This document shows, piece after piece, positions 1-8,452 of a DNA stretch of 64,000 nt (positions are counted from its first letter, which is position 1; each line of letters starts with the position of its first letter). The DNA comes from Pantoea sp. SOD02 (GTDB taxonomy: Bacteria > Pseudomonadota > Gammaproteobacteria > Enterobacterales > Enterobacteriaceae), in contig NZ_CP102605.1 of the NCBI RefSeq assembly GCF_024707505.1, positions 682,001 to 746,000 of the forward strand, written 5' to 3'. Made by a program: the position numbers and the translations under genes. The notes beneath the pieces are model-generated. The model was not told where the DNA came from, searched no databases, and was given only the letters and a program-made list of their open reading frames with translations.

Positions 1-568
1 AGTGCAGCATACGCAGCGTGCTTTGATAGGTTTCGCGTGATGGCTCATGCGCTTTGGCAAAGAAGTTGTCGGGGAATCCCAGCTTCAGGGCAAAACAGGA
101 GAGCAAGCGCATGCCCACTTCCCAGCACTGACGCTCAAACTTCAGTACATCATGTTGGAAGCCGGGCAAAGTGGCATCATCCGGCCATAAGCCTTCCATA
201 CGCGGACGCGTCACCTGATACGACTCTTTTTGGTCCGGTTTACCGGTGGAGGGACGAATCTGCGCGCGGTATTCCCAGCCGGCATTGCGGCTGAGTGGAT
301 GACGCGCTTTGTCACTTTGTGGCAGCGCAAAAAAGCGCTCGGCGTTAGCAAAAGCCGCATTGATGTCGTCGAGGGGAATACCGTGGCCGGAAACCTGGAA
401 GAAGCCAATTTCAGTGGCGGCTTGCCACAACTGATCGGCTATTTCGGCTTTACGTTGATCGAAATCTGAGAGATCAATGATGCGCACATCACGCGCCGCT
501 TCCACGCCGCGCGCGCCCATCCGCGATTCTTTTGCCAGTTCATGCATGTCATAAGTGGTCTTTTCCAT
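1..568 (-). CDS. 2-oxoglutarate/Fe(II) oxygenase, isopenicillin N synthase-like (3' end beyond window)
   Basis: The reading frame runs from an ATG at 568 leftward off the window edge, giving about 189 N-terminal residues. A GAGGTG ribosome site lies just upstream. The segment VRIIDLSDFDQ followed by AATEIGFFQVSGHGIP (residues about 28-65) is the N-terminal DIOX_N region of non-haem iron oxygenases of the isopenicillin N synthase type. The iron-binding HxD...H residues would lie beyond the edge and cannot be checked. The gene diverges from a binding protein and an 8-oxoguanine-deaminase-like enzyme, so a role in oxidising a purine or related nitrogen compound is inferred. A near-perfect sigma-54 promoter faces this gene at 710-725. 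Family placement is fairly sure; the substrate is unknown. Confidence 0.8.
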   Translation of the reverse strand, partial: MEKTTYDMHELAKESRMGARGVEAARDVRIIDLSDFDQRKAEIADQLWQAATEIGFFQVSGHGIPLDDINAAFANAERFFALPQSDKARHPLSRNAGWEYRAQIRPSTGKPDQKESYQVTRPRMEGLWPDDATLPGFQHDVLKFERQCWEVGMRLLSCFALKLGFPDNFFAKAHEPSRETYQSTLRMLH

Positions 569-709
569 TGGTGCACCTCGTTATTGAGCGATAACGGATG
601 ACCCACCCGCTGTGTGGCAGTCATCCCCGCGCCTGCTTAACGTGCAGGCGATCGAGCAATGACCCACCGGGTGAAACCACGGTTGACAGCTTCTACTCAT
701 TTTCAGTCA

Positions 710-725
710 AGCAAAGCCTGTGCCA
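710..725 (-). promoter_or_regulatory. Sigma-54 promoter for the oxygenase gene
   Basis: Read on the minus strand, the sequence is TGGCACAGGCTTTGCT. It matches the TGGCACN5TTGCW consensus with the GG and GC dinucleotides at the right distance. The predicted transcript would start near 699, about 130 bases before the oxygenase ATG. NtrC-like sites lie about 80 bases upstream of that start. Confidence 0.75.
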
Positions 726-764
726 GCTCACGGTGCTCCGTTAAATCAACAAGTTAAGCCATCT

Positions 765-781
765 TGCACATCATGCCTGCA
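765..781. promoter_or_regulatory. NtrC-like binding site (weaker)
   Basis: TGCACA-TCATG-CCTGCA resembles the TGCACC-N5-GGTGCA NtrC consensus, with mismatches in the inner positions. It overlaps the stronger site at 778-794 by four bases and lies between the two divergent sigma-54 promoters. It is weak evidence alone and stronger as one of a pair. Confidence 0.4.
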
Positions 782-794
782 CAACGGCGGTGCA
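778..794. promoter_or_regulatory. NtrC-like binding site
   Basis: TGCACA-ACGGC-GGTGCA matches the 17-bp NtrC dyad TGCACC-N5-GGTGCA at 11 of 12 arm positions. It lies about 80 bases from one predicted sigma-54 start and about 135 from the other, a normal enhancer distance for both divergent promoters. Nitrogen-limitation control of both transcripts is inferred. Confidence 0.65.
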
Positions 795-888
795 AAAATG
801 GGCGCCTTGCATCATCAAAGATCAGCGGATGACGCAAAATCTCATCACATTTCAGATTAAACTCAATATTTTCATCGTGTTACATGAA

Positions 889-904
889 TGGCATGCGCTT
901 TGCT
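889..904 (+). promoter_or_regulatory. Sigma-54 promoter for the binding protein and deaminase
   Basis: TGGCATGCGCTTTGCT matches the sigma-54 consensus with one change in the -24 element and correct -24/-12 spacing. The start site would be near 915-917, leaving a leader of about 160 bases before the ATG at 1076. The intergenic stretch 569-1075 holds this promoter, the divergent promoter and the NtrC-like sites. I see no other gene in it. Confidence 0.75.
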
Positions 905-1075
905 AAATCCCCGTTGAGTATAAGCGGTCAGCGTGACAGCAGATTCACGCAGGACATTGCTCTACAGCATTAGCTGTACCTCGTCAGGGGACGATGCGAA
1001 TTACGCATCGTGAGCACGCCATGCGCCGCAACGCCCCTGATGACGACAACAAACTCAACGTTTATTGGGGGTTTT

Positions 1076-2044
1076 ATGACAATGTCGCGTTTCCGTTTCT
1101 CCTTATTCGCTGCTCTGCTGAGCACTTCTGCCCTGTCGCACGCCGCCGACAAACTGGTATTACAAACCACCTGGGTCGCGCAGGCTGAACAAGGCGGTTA
1201 TTACCAGGCGGTCGCCACCGGCATCTATAAAAAATACGGGCTGGATGTCGAGGTGCGCTCCGGCGGGCCGCAGCTGAATAACATGACGCTGCTGCTGGCG
1301 AATCGTGCTGATGTCATCGTCAGCTACGATCTGCAAGTGCTGCAGGGCGTTGAGCGCAACTTCCCGCTGAAGGCCATCGCCGCGCCGTTTCAGTTTGATC
1401 CGCAAGGCATTGTCACCCACGGCGATGTGAAGTCGCTGGATCAGCTGAAAGGGAAAACCGTACTGGTATCAGCCAGCGGACAAGCCAGCTGGTGGCCGTG
1501 GTTGAAAGGCAAATATCAGCTGCAGGATGGTCAGGCGCGCCCTTACACCTTCAACATGCAACCCTTCCTCGCCGACAAAAATACCGCGCAGCAGGCGTAT
1601 GCCACCTCCGAAGTGCAGCAGATCAAACAGGTGCAGCCGGACAGCAAATTCTATCTGTTTGCCGATTATGGCTATCCGGCATACGGCGGCATTCTGGTGA
1701 CGCGCGACGATTTACTGCAGAAAGAGCCGGACGTCATGAAGCGTTTTGTTGCGGCATCGATGGAAGGCTGGCAATCCTACCTCGCCAATCCGGCTGCCGG
1801 TAATGCACTGATCAAAAGAGAGAACCCGCAGATGACCGACGCGATACTTGCCTTCGGCGTGTCGCAAATGAAAGCACTGCATCTGATTGACGGCGGTGAT
1901 GCGGCGAAACAAGGTCTAGGTGTGATGACGGATAAGCGCTGGCAGGCAACGCGTGACTTTATGGTCAACGCCGGTCTGCTCAAAGCCTCCACCGACTGGC
2001 AGAGCGCGTTTAGCACGCAGTTTGTCGCGGCCAAAGCGGAGTGA
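1076..2044 (+). CDS. ABC transporter substrate-binding protein, NMT1/THI5-like
   Basis: This 322-residue periplasmic binding protein has a signal peptide at residues 1-23 (SALSHA, then ADKLVLQTTW). The following segment, with GGYYQAVATGIYKKYGLDVEV, is the NMT1 fold of the nitrate/sulfonate/pyrimidine uptake families. The ATG at 1076 is chosen because GGGGG lies just upstream and the signal peptide begins there; the longer frame from 1010 adds an unlikely leader. No permease or ATPase is present in the window; they may lie left of the edge. Seven bases separate it from the deaminase gene, so the two are probably co-transcribed from the sigma-54 promoter. A purine or purine breakdown product is the inferred ligand. 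Confidence 0.85.
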   Translation: MTMSRFRFSLFAALLSTSALSHAADKLVLQTTWVAQAEQGGYYQAVATGIYKKYGLDVEVRSGGPQLNNMTLLLANRADVIVSYDLQVLQGVERNFPLKAIAAPFQFDPQGIVTHGDVKSLDQLKGKTVLVSASGQASWWPWLKGKYQLQDGQARPYTFNMQPFLADKNTAQQAYATSEVQQIKQVQPDSKFYLFADYGYPAYGGILVTRDDLLQKEPDVMKRFVAASMEGWQSYLANPAAGNALIKRENPQMTDAILAFGVSQMKALHLIDGGDAAKQGLGVMTDKRWQATRDFMVNAGLLKASTDWQSAFSTQFVAAKAE

Positions 2045-2051
2045 GTTACTC

Positions 2052-3467
2052 ATGAGCCAACTGTTAATCAAACACTGCGCCGCGATTCTGACCGGCGACA
2101 AACAGCAACCGCGCAGTAGCGCGCGCGATATTCGCATCCGCGATGGCCTGATTGCGGAGATGGGCGAGCTCGACACTATCACCGATGAAATCGTGATCGA
2201 CGCTCGCGACTGCGTGGTCTATCCCGGCTGGGTCAACACGCATCATCATCTGTTTCAATCGCTGCTCAAAGGCGAGCCGCAAGGGCTCAATCTCAGCCTG
2301 GGCGGCTGGCTGGCCGCGACGCCGTATCGCTTTCGAGGTGCCTTCGATGAACAGACGTTTCGCATCGCCGCGCGCGTCGGCCTGGTCGAGCTGGTGCGTT
2401 CTGGCTGCACCACCATCGCCGACCATCACTATCTCTACTGGCCAGATATGCCGTTTGATGGCGCAGCAATCCTGTTCGATGAAGCCGACAAGCTGGGCGT
2501 GCGCTTCGTGCTGTGTCGCGGCGGTGCCACGCAAAGCCGTGGCTTAGAGAGCGACTTGCCCACCGCGCTGCGCCCGGAAAGCTTTGACAGCATGATGGCC
2601 GATGTCGATCGGCTGGTGGCGCGCTATCACCAACCGCATGATAGCGCGATGCGCCGCATCGTGATGGCGCCGACCACCACGCTGCACTCCACCACGCCGC
2701 ATGAACTGCGCGAAAGCGCGCGCCTGGCACGACAACTCGGCATTCGTCTGCACAGCCATCTGTCGGAAACCGTTGATTACCTCGACGCCGCACGCGCTAA
2801 ATTCGGTATGACGCCGCTGCAATTTTGCGCCGAACACGACTGGATTGGCGACGACGTATGGTTTGCGCATCTGGTGAAACTGCTGCCGGAAGAGATCGCC
2901 ATGCTGGGCGCGGCGGGCAGCGGTATCGCGCACTGCCCGCAAAGTAACGCGCGTCTCGGTAGCGGCATTGCCGATTTGGTGGCGATGGAGCTGGCGGGCG
3001 TAAAGATCTCGATTGGCGTTGATGGCGCGGCCTCGAATGAGGCGGCGGATATGCAAAGCGAAACCCACGCCGCCTGGCAGCTACAGCGCGCACGCAAAGG
3101 CATGCTGGCGCAGCCGCGCTATGCCGGTGGCACTTTTGAAGGCGGTGGCGATGCCGCCAGCATCGAAGATGTGGTGCGCTGGGGCACATCCGGCGGCGCG
3201 CAGGTCTTGGGTTTGAACACCGGCCGCCTCGCACCCGGCATGGCCGCCGATATTGCCGTCTATCGCCTTGACGATCCTCGCTATTTTGGCCTGCACGATC
3301 TCGCCATTGGCCCGGTGGCCAGCGGCGGACGCGCCAGTTTAAAAGCGCTGATCTGCGCAGGAAAAGTGCTGATGCAGGATGATGTGATTACCGGAGTGGA
3401 TTTGTCGGAACTGGGCCGCGACGCTGCGCAAGCGGTAAAAACCTTGCAGCAGCGCGCGGCGGTGTAA
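2052..3467 (+). CDS. 8-oxoguanine deaminase-like amidohydrolase
   Basis: This 471-residue amidohydrolase belongs to the ATZ/TRZ, guanine-deaminase-like group. Metal and catalytic residues are visible: H64/H66 in VNTHHHLFQ, H236 in LHSHLSE, H273 in WFAHLVKL and D324 in IGVDGAASNEAADM. The last motif is what I associate with bacterial 8-oxoguanine deaminases, which convert 8-oxoguanine to urate and ammonia. The ATG at 2052 follows the binding-protein stop closely; an upstream in-frame extension overlaps that gene and is rejected. Isocytosine or another aminopurine could be the true substrate. The divergent oxygenase and NtrC-type control agree with use of an oxidised purine as nitrogen source. 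Confidence 0.82.
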   Translation: MSQLLIKHCAAILTGDKQQPRSSARDIRIRDGLIAEMGELDTITDEIVIDARDCVVYPGWVNTHHHLFQSLLKGEPQGLNLSLGGWLAATPYRFRGAFDEQTFRIAARVGLVELVRSGCTTIADHHYLYWPDMPFDGAAILFDEADKLGVRFVLCRGGATQSRGLESDLPTALRPESFDSMMADVDRLVARYHQPHDSAMRRIVMAPTTTLHSTTPHELRESARLARQLGIRLHSHLSETVDYLDAARAKFGMTPLQFCAEHDWIGDDVWFAHLVKLLPEEIAMLGAAGSGIAHCPQSNARLGSGIADLVAMELAGVKISIGVDGAASNEAADMQSETHAAWQLQRARKGMLAQPRYAGGTFEGGGDAASIEDVVRWGTSGGAQVLGLNTGRLAPGMAADIAVYRLDDPRYFGLHDLAIGPVASGGRASLKALICAGKVLMQDDVITGVDLSELGRDAAQAVKTLQQRAAV

Positions 3468-3472
3468 CAGCG

Positions 3473-4993
3473 TTAAGCCGCTACGTCTTTCTTGCGCAGC
3501 GGTGATTCTGGCAGGAACAGCGACAGCACAAAGGCCAGCAACATCACGCCCGCTGCCATTTGAAAGGCTGAGTGCACCGCATCGCCAAACACCTGCAAAT
3601 AGGCTTGTTGTACATCATGCGGCAAACGATGCACCGCTTGCGGATCGAGCGCACGTGGCAGCTCTTTGCCCTGCTCCACCAGCGTGGTTAAACCCGATTT
3701 CAGCACCTGACTGAACACCGCGCCAAACAGCGCCACGCCAATCGAACCACCCACCGAGCGGAACAGCGTAACCGACGACGTCGCGACACCGATGCGATCG
3801 GGCGTCACGGTGTTCTGCACCGCCAGCACCAGCACCTGCATCACCATGCCCATTCCCATGCCCAATACGCAGGCAAACAGGTAGATATGCCACAGCGGCG
3901 CATCGATGGTCAGCGTGGTGAGCAGCGCCATACCGATGGTCGCCAGCAAGGTACCAAAAATCGGGAACAGCCGATATTTGCCGGTGCGGCTAATAATGCG
4001 TCCGCTGACGATGGAGGTGATCAGCAATCCGCCCATCAGCGGCAGCAGTTGCAAACCGGCTTCGGTGGGCGTTGAGCCTTTTACCACTTGCAGATAGAGC
4101 GGTAAAAACGTCACGCTGCCAAACAGCGACATGCCAACAATAAACGCCATTAAACTGGCGAGCGAGAAGCTGCGATTGCGGAACAGCGACAGCGGAATAA
4201 TCGGTTCCCAGGCGCGGCGCTCCTCATAAATAAAGCCGATCACGCCAATCACACCAAATGCCAGAATGCACCACAGCAGCGGATCGGACCATTCACGCAA
4301 CGTGCCGCCTTCGCTGGTGAACAGCGTAATGCCCACCAGCGCCAAGCTAAGAAACACCGCGCCCGGATAGTCGATTTCATGCGGCTTACGTTTGTTATCG
4401 GTCCTGAACACCGCATTAATGATCACTAGCGCAAACAAACCAAGCGGCAGATTGATGTAGAAAATCCAGCGCCACGACGCATGCTGCACGATAAAGCCGC
4501 CCAGCAGCGGACCAATTACGGTGGCTAAACCGAATACGCCACCAAACAGGCCCTGATATTTACCGCGATCTTGCGGTGGAATCACATCGGCGACCGCCGC
4601 CATGCTCACCACCATCAACCCGCCGCCGCCTAAGCCTTGCAGCGCGCGGGTGAAAATCAGCTGCTCCATATTCTGCGCCAGACCGCACAGCGCAGAGCCG
4701 ATCAGGAATAGAATCACCGAGATTTGCAGCACGGTTTTACGGCCAAACAGATCGCCAAACTTGCCGTACAGCGGCACCACAATAGTGGAAGCCAGCATAT
4801 AGGCGGTGACGATCCACGACAGGCGATCGAGCCCGCCCAGTTCGCCGACGATAGTCGGTAATGCAGTGGAGACGATGGTTTGATCCAGCGCCGCCAGCAG
4901 CATCACCAGTAATAAAGCGCTCATCAGCAGGCGTACGGAAGGAGGATTATCCTGCCCGCCGCCCGACTGAGGCGCGAGTGTTTGGGGTTTCAT
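3473..4993 (-). CDS. DHA2-family (EmrB/QacA-type) MFS drug exporter
   Basis: This 506-residue membrane protein has about 14 hydrophobic segments, the DHA2 topology of proton-driven multidrug exporters. The first segment carries LDQTIVSTALPTIV, a hallmark of the EmrB/QacA group. GKFGDLFGRKTV in the loop after helix 2 is the MFS motif A, and a GPLLGG motif-C segment follows helix 5. I chose the ATG at 4993; TTG 5005 and GTG 5002 are in-frame alternatives. It ends five bases from the convergent deaminase gene. A TetR gene diverges 79 bases away with a perfect inverted repeat between, so repressor-controlled efflux is likely. The transported compound is unknown. Confidence 0.88.
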   Translation of the reverse strand: MKPQTLAPQSGGGQDNPPSVRLLMSALLLVMLLAALDQTIVSTALPTIVGELGGLDRLSWIVTAYMLASTIVVPLYGKFGDLFGRKTVLQISVILFLIGSALCGLAQNMEQLIFTRALQGLGGGGLMVVSMAAVADVIPPQDRGKYQGLFGGVFGLATVIGPLLGGFIVQHASWRWIFYINLPLGLFALVIINAVFRTDNKRKPHEIDYPGAVFLSLALVGITLFTSEGGTLREWSDPLLWCILAFGVIGVIGFIYEERRAWEPIIPLSLFRNRSFSLASLMAFIVGMSLFGSVTFLPLYLQVVKGSTPTEAGLQLLPLMGGLLITSIVSGRIISRTGKYRLFPIFGTLLATIGMALLTTLTIDAPLWHIYLFACVLGMGMGMVMQVLVLAVQNTVTPDRIGVATSSVTLFRSVGGSIGVALFGAVFSQVLKSGLTTLVEQGKELPRALDPQAVHRLPHDVQQAYLQVFGDAVHSAFQMAAGVMLLAFVLSLFLPESPLRKKDVAA

Positions 4994-5010
4994 AACAGAC
5001 ACCAATTGAA

Positions 5011-5032
5011 ATTAATTAAATACCTAATTAAT
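5011..5032. promoter_or_regulatory. TetR-type operator between exporter and repressor
   Basis: ATTAATTA-AATACC-TAATTAAT is a perfect 8-bp inverted repeat with a 6-bp spacer. It lies in the 79-bp gap between the divergent exporter and TetR genes, where an autoregulating TetR repressor would bind. The AT-only arms could arise by chance, but the position is telling. Confidence 0.6.
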
Positions 5033-5072
5033 ATTGATCGCAGTCTGACACGAATCAAGTGAGCGAGTAAAG

Positions 5073-5738
5073 ATGACCGCACGAAAAGTCCCTGCTGACG
5101 AAATGGCCAACGCCGCCAAACCCCGCCGTCCTGGCCGTCCACGCGGTGGCGCCATCAACGTGCAACAGCGCGAACTGCTGCTCGACATCACCTTAGCGCT
5201 GTATGCCGAAAACGGCATCGGCGAAACCTCGCTCAACGCGATTGCGCGCAAAGCGGGCGTTAGTCCGGCGATGCTCAATTACTATTTCCAGTCGCGCGAA
5301 TCGCTGCTGGATATTGTGGTTGAGGAGCGTTTTTTGCCATTACGCCAGCGATTAGTGGCGCACTTTATGGATGATCCGCGTGACCCTGTCACCACATTCA
5401 GTGCCTTTATCCTTGAAGTGGCGGATATCGTCACCACGCACAACTGGTTCGCGCCGCTGTGGATGCAGGAAGTGATGCAAGGTGAAGGTGGTTTAGGGCA
5501 GCACATTAAAAAACGCTTTGGTCACGACGAACGCGATCAGGTGAAAAAACTGATTGAGGGCTGGCAGCAGCAAGGATTACTCAACCCCGATCTGGAGCCG
5601 CAACTGCTGATGACCTCAATTCTGAGTTTGGTGCTGGTACCCTTCACCCGCTTTGCCAACGATCCCGCTTACCACCGCGAAATTATTGTGCAGCATACGT
5701 TGAGTCTGTTTTGCAAGGGTATTCAGCCCACTCCGTAG
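5073..5738 (+). CDS. TetR/AcrR-family transcriptional repressor
   Basis: This 221-residue protein has a basic N-terminal arm (KPRRPGRPRGGA), then a TetR helix-turn-helix around residues 45-75 (GETSLNAIARKAGVSPAMLNYYF). The C-terminal half is the variable ligand-binding, dimerisation domain. It diverges from the DHA2 exporter, the usual arrangement for a drug-sensing repressor. The stop codon TAG (5736-5738) is formed by the GTAGGGTCGCC edge of a palindromic repeat, so the final residues may have been set by insertion of that repeat. The inducing ligand cannot be deduced. Confidence 0.88.
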   Translation: MTARKVPADEMANAAKPRRPGRPRGGAINVQQRELLLDITLALYAENGIGETSLNAIARKAGVSPAMLNYYFQSRESLLDIVVEERFLPLRQRLVAHFMDDPRDPVTTFSAFILEVADIVTTHNWFAPLWMQEVMQGEGGLGQHIKKRFGHDERDQVKKLIEGWQQQGLLNPDLEPQLLMTSILSLVLVPFTRFANDPAYHREIIVQHTLSLFCKGIQPTP

Positions 5739-5903
5739 GGTCGCCATTCATGGCGGTATGCTCGTCACTTAAGCGTCTTTCGGTCACCATAAATGGCGAC
5801 CCTACAAAGGATTGGCGCGTTTTTCGTAGGGTGCGCATTCATGCGCACCTGCATACATATGCAAACTAATGCTTAACTGAGCGGCATTACGCCATGAATG
5901 GCG
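5735..5903. repeat. Cluster of palindromic repeats, including a composite copy with TTAAGC/GCTTAAC ends
   Basis: Four palindromes lie here: a partial GGTCGCC copy overlapping the tetR stop; a GGTCACC/GGCGACC pair; a GGTGCGCATTCATGCGCACC copy; and a shorter CGCCATGAATGGCG. The segment 5767-5878 is a composite unit bounded by TTAAGCGT and GCTTAACT, nearly identical to 9110-9220. The 327-bp gap before the peroxiredoxin gene is otherwise AT-rich, with no recognisable gene. Confidence 0.85.
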
Positions 5904-6065
5904 AACTGGAGTTAAGCAAATTTATCCTCTGCAAAGGATAAGTCTGCCTTTATAGCTCGCCTGCAAAAATAATTTTTCACCCCACCGAAACTTTCCTCCC
6001 TGCTCCAGCGAACTGAATTACTGAGACATCCAAATCGGAACTCCCATTCATCGCAGGAGCAGAAA

Positions 6066-6632
6066 ATGAAACGCATCAAATCCCTCGTATGTACCCTGAC
6101 CATGACCGCCGCATTGGGTCTGTCCGCCTTCAACGCCGGTGCCGCATTGCCGGTGGGCGCGAAAGCACCGAACTTTGAACTGCAGGGCGCGTTAGCTGGT
6201 AAGCCGTTGACCTTTTCACTGCAAAACGCCTTAAAGAAAGGCCCGGTGGTACTCTATTTCTTCCCGGCAGCGTTTAGCGCAGGCTGCACCATTGAAGCAC
6301 ATGATTTCGCTGAAGCCACCGATAGCTTCGCCAAAATGGGCGCGACTGTGGTGGGTGTAACCGCCGGTAATACCGATCAGGTCAGTGATTTCTCCAAACT
6401 GGAGTGCCGCGATAAATTCACCGTCGCCGCCGATCCTGGCGCGAAAGTGGCGGCGCAGTATCAAACCACCATGCAGATGAAAGGCAAAACCTTGTCCGAC
6501 CGTACTTCGTATGTGATCGCGCCCGATGGCAACATTCTGCTGAGTTACACTGACAGAAACCCAGACACGCACATTGAAAAAGCGATGGCCGCCGTTAAGC
6601 AATACGACGCATCTCACCCGCAAACTAACTAA
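6066..6632 (+). CDS. Exported peroxiredoxin (AhpC/TSA family)
   Basis: This 188-residue thioredoxin-fold peroxidase has a signal peptide at residues 1-26 (ending FNAGA). The peroxidatic motif FPAAFSAGCT places the catalytic cysteine at residue 74; a second cysteine sits in KLECRDK and may be the resolving residue. It would reduce peroxides in the periplasm. A GCAGGAG ribosome site precedes the ATG. The DsbD-like gene starts 15 bases downstream and could pass electrons from the cytoplasm to this enzyme. The sigma factor and anti-sigma that follow suggest the operon senses envelope oxidative or metal stress. Confidence 0.9.
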   Translation: MKRIKSLVCTLTMTAALGLSAFNAGAALPVGAKAPNFELQGALAGKPLTFSLQNALKKGPVVLYFFPAAFSAGCTIEAHDFAEATDSFAKMGATVVGVTAGNTDQVSDFSKLECRDKFTVAADPGAKVAAQYQTTMQMKGKTLSDRTSYVIAPDGNILLSYTDRNPDTHIEKAMAAVKQYDASHPQTN

Positions 6633-6647
6633 GCAAAGAGGCCAGCG

Positions 6648-7877
6648 ATGTTAACCGCCATGCTGGCCGCCTTCATCGGCGGCATCATTCTGAACTTAAT
6701 GCCCTGCGTGTTTCCGGTGATCTCGCTGAAAGCGCTCGGCCTGTTGCGCCATACCGATAACGCCGCCAGCGCGCGTCGTGAAGGGATGGGCTTTTTACTC
6801 GGCGTTGTGGTGACCATGATGGCGCTGGCAGGCATCCTGCTGGCGGCACGCGCCGGTGGTGCGGCGGTTGGCTGGGGTTTCCAGCTGCAATCTCCGTTGG
6901 TGATCGCCTTGCTGTCGCTGGTGATCCTCGCCGCCGCGCTTAATCTGCTCGGTGTGTTTGAAGTGGGCTTATCGGTACAACGCGTCGGATCGGTTGACGT
7001 TGGTCGCGGTGCCTTTACACGCTCAGCGTTGACCGGTGCGCTGGCGATTATCGTCGCCACGCCGTGCGCCGCACCTTTTATGGCGAGCGCCATCGGTTAT
7101 GCGCTGGTGCAGCCGCCCGCCGTCGCCTTAGTGATCTTCTTTGCGCTGGCCATCGGATTCGCCGCGCCTTTCACGCTGGTATCGCTGTTCCCGGCGCTGG
7201 CTAAATTCCTGCCGCGTCCCGGCGCATGGATGGATGTGTTAAAACGCGGTCTGGCGTTCCCGATGTTTGGTGCTTACGCCTGGCTGGTGTGGGTGTTGGC
7301 GCAGCAAGCGGGAAGCGCGGCACTGGCAACCTTACTGACAGCCTCGGTGATAGTAGCCTTCGCCGGTTGGCTGTACGGCATGGCGCAACATCGCCACTTT
7401 GCCGGGAAAAGTCACAAGGTGCTGTATGCCGTTACGGCGGTGCTGATCATCGCCGTAATCGCACCGCTTCCTGGCCTTATCAAACCCGGCGCTGGTCTGG
7501 CAGGCGATCAGCTGACGGCAGAAGTGACCAAAGCCAAATGGACGCCACAGGCGGTTGAAGCGCAGCGAGGTCACGGTAAAGCTATATTTGTCGATTTCAC
7601 TGCATCCTGGTGCATCACCTGTCAGGTGAATGAGAAAACCTCGCTTTCAACCCAGGCCGTGAAAGATGCCATCGCCAAAACCGGCACGCTGTACATGGTG
7701 GCAGATTCCACTAAATTTAATCCGGACGTGGATGACACCATGAGTGAGTTCGGTCAGGGCGGATTACCGATGTATCTGGTTTACCCTGCCGATGGCGGAC
7801 CGCCGAAAGTGCTGCCGCAGGTGCTGACACCGAGTATTGTGGTGAACGCGCTGAACCAGGCGAGCAAGAAGGCGTAA
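6648..7877 (+). CDS. DsbD-like thiol:disulfide electron transporter lacking the alpha domain
   Basis: This 409-residue protein starts straight into the membrane domain of the DsbD/CcdA family. C20 in LNLMPCVFPVISLKA and the cysteine in VATPCAAPFMAS are the conserved membrane pair. About eight hydrophobic segments follow, then a C-terminal thioredoxin domain with the active site SWCITC near residue 320. The N-terminal periplasmic alpha domain of classical DsbD is absent, so a separate partner must accept the electrons; the exported peroxiredoxin upstream is the obvious candidate. AAAGAGG precedes the ATG. It is likely co-transcribed with the sigma factor 17 bases downstream. Confidence 0.88.
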   Translation: MLTAMLAAFIGGIILNLMPCVFPVISLKALGLLRHTDNAASARREGMGFLLGVVVTMMALAGILLAARAGGAAVGWGFQLQSPLVIALLSLVILAAALNLLGVFEVGLSVQRVGSVDVGRGAFTRSALTGALAIIVATPCAAPFMASAIGYALVQPPAVALVIFFALAIGFAAPFTLVSLFPALAKFLPRPGAWMDVLKRGLAFPMFGAYAWLVWVLAQQAGSAALATLLTASVIVAFAGWLYGMAQHRHFAGKSHKVLYAVTAVLIIAVIAPLPGLIKPGAGLAGDQLTAEVTKAKWTPQAVEAQRGHGKAIFVDFTASWCITCQVNEKTSLSTQAVKDAIAKTGTLYMVADSTKFNPDVDDTMSEFGQGGLPMYLVYPADGGPPKVLPQVLTPSIVVNALNQASKKA

Positions 7878-7894
7878 GAACAACAAGGCGGATT

Positions 7895-8452
7895 ATGCAA
7901 ACAAGCGATAGCGCGCGCGAAAGTTGGCCCGTGCTGATGGAACAGGCGCAGGCGGGCGATCAGCTCGCCTACACCCGACTGCTGAAAGCGCTGGTGCCGG
8001 TGATTCGCGCGCAAACACGCAAACAGATCGCCGATAACGCACTGGTAGAAGATGTGATTCAGGATGTGCTACTGACGGTGCATCGGGTGCGTCACACCTA
8101 TGATCCTGCCTACCCTTTTTTACCCTGGCTGATGGCGATTATCTCGGCGCGCGCCATTGATGCGCTGCGGCGACGTGGGCGCCATCAGCAGTGGGAAATT
8201 AACGACGACGCGATGCCGGAAGTGGCCAGTCCGCCCGACGCACCACAGCAGGAGACGCAGGAAGAGCTGGCCGGCTACCTGCGCCAGCTGCCCTCGCGTC
8301 AGCGCGACATTGTCGAACATGTTCATCTGCGCGAAATGAGCCTGACGGAAGCAGCCGCGCATAACAATCTGAGTGTTGCAGCGGTGAAATCGCTGTTGCA
8401 CCGCGCGCTGACCAATCTGCGCCGTTTTGGAGCCAATCATGACCGATCATGA
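7895..8452 (+). CDS. ECF-type RNA polymerase sigma factor
   Basis: This 185-residue sigma-70-family protein has region 2 at about residues 25-95 (DVIQDVLLTVHRVRHTY and FLPWLMAIISARAIDALRR). Region 4 near the C terminus contains LPSRQRDIVEHVHLREMSLTEAAAH and a recognition helix (SVAAVKSLLHRALTNLRR). No extra domains are present. The anti-sigma gene begins inside its last codons (8439 against the stop at 8452), implying translational coupling. It probably directs transcription of its own operon; I could not pick a convincing ECF promoter upstream of 6066. Confidence 0.88.
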   Translation: MQTSDSARESWPVLMEQAQAGDQLAYTRLLKALVPVIRAQTRKQIADNALVEDVIQDVLLTVHRVRHTYDPAYPFLPWLMAIISARAIDALRRRGRHQQWEINDDAMPEVASPPDAPQQETQEELAGYLRQLPSRQRDIVEHVHLREMSLTEAAAHNNLSVAAVKSLLHRALTNLRRFGANHDRS

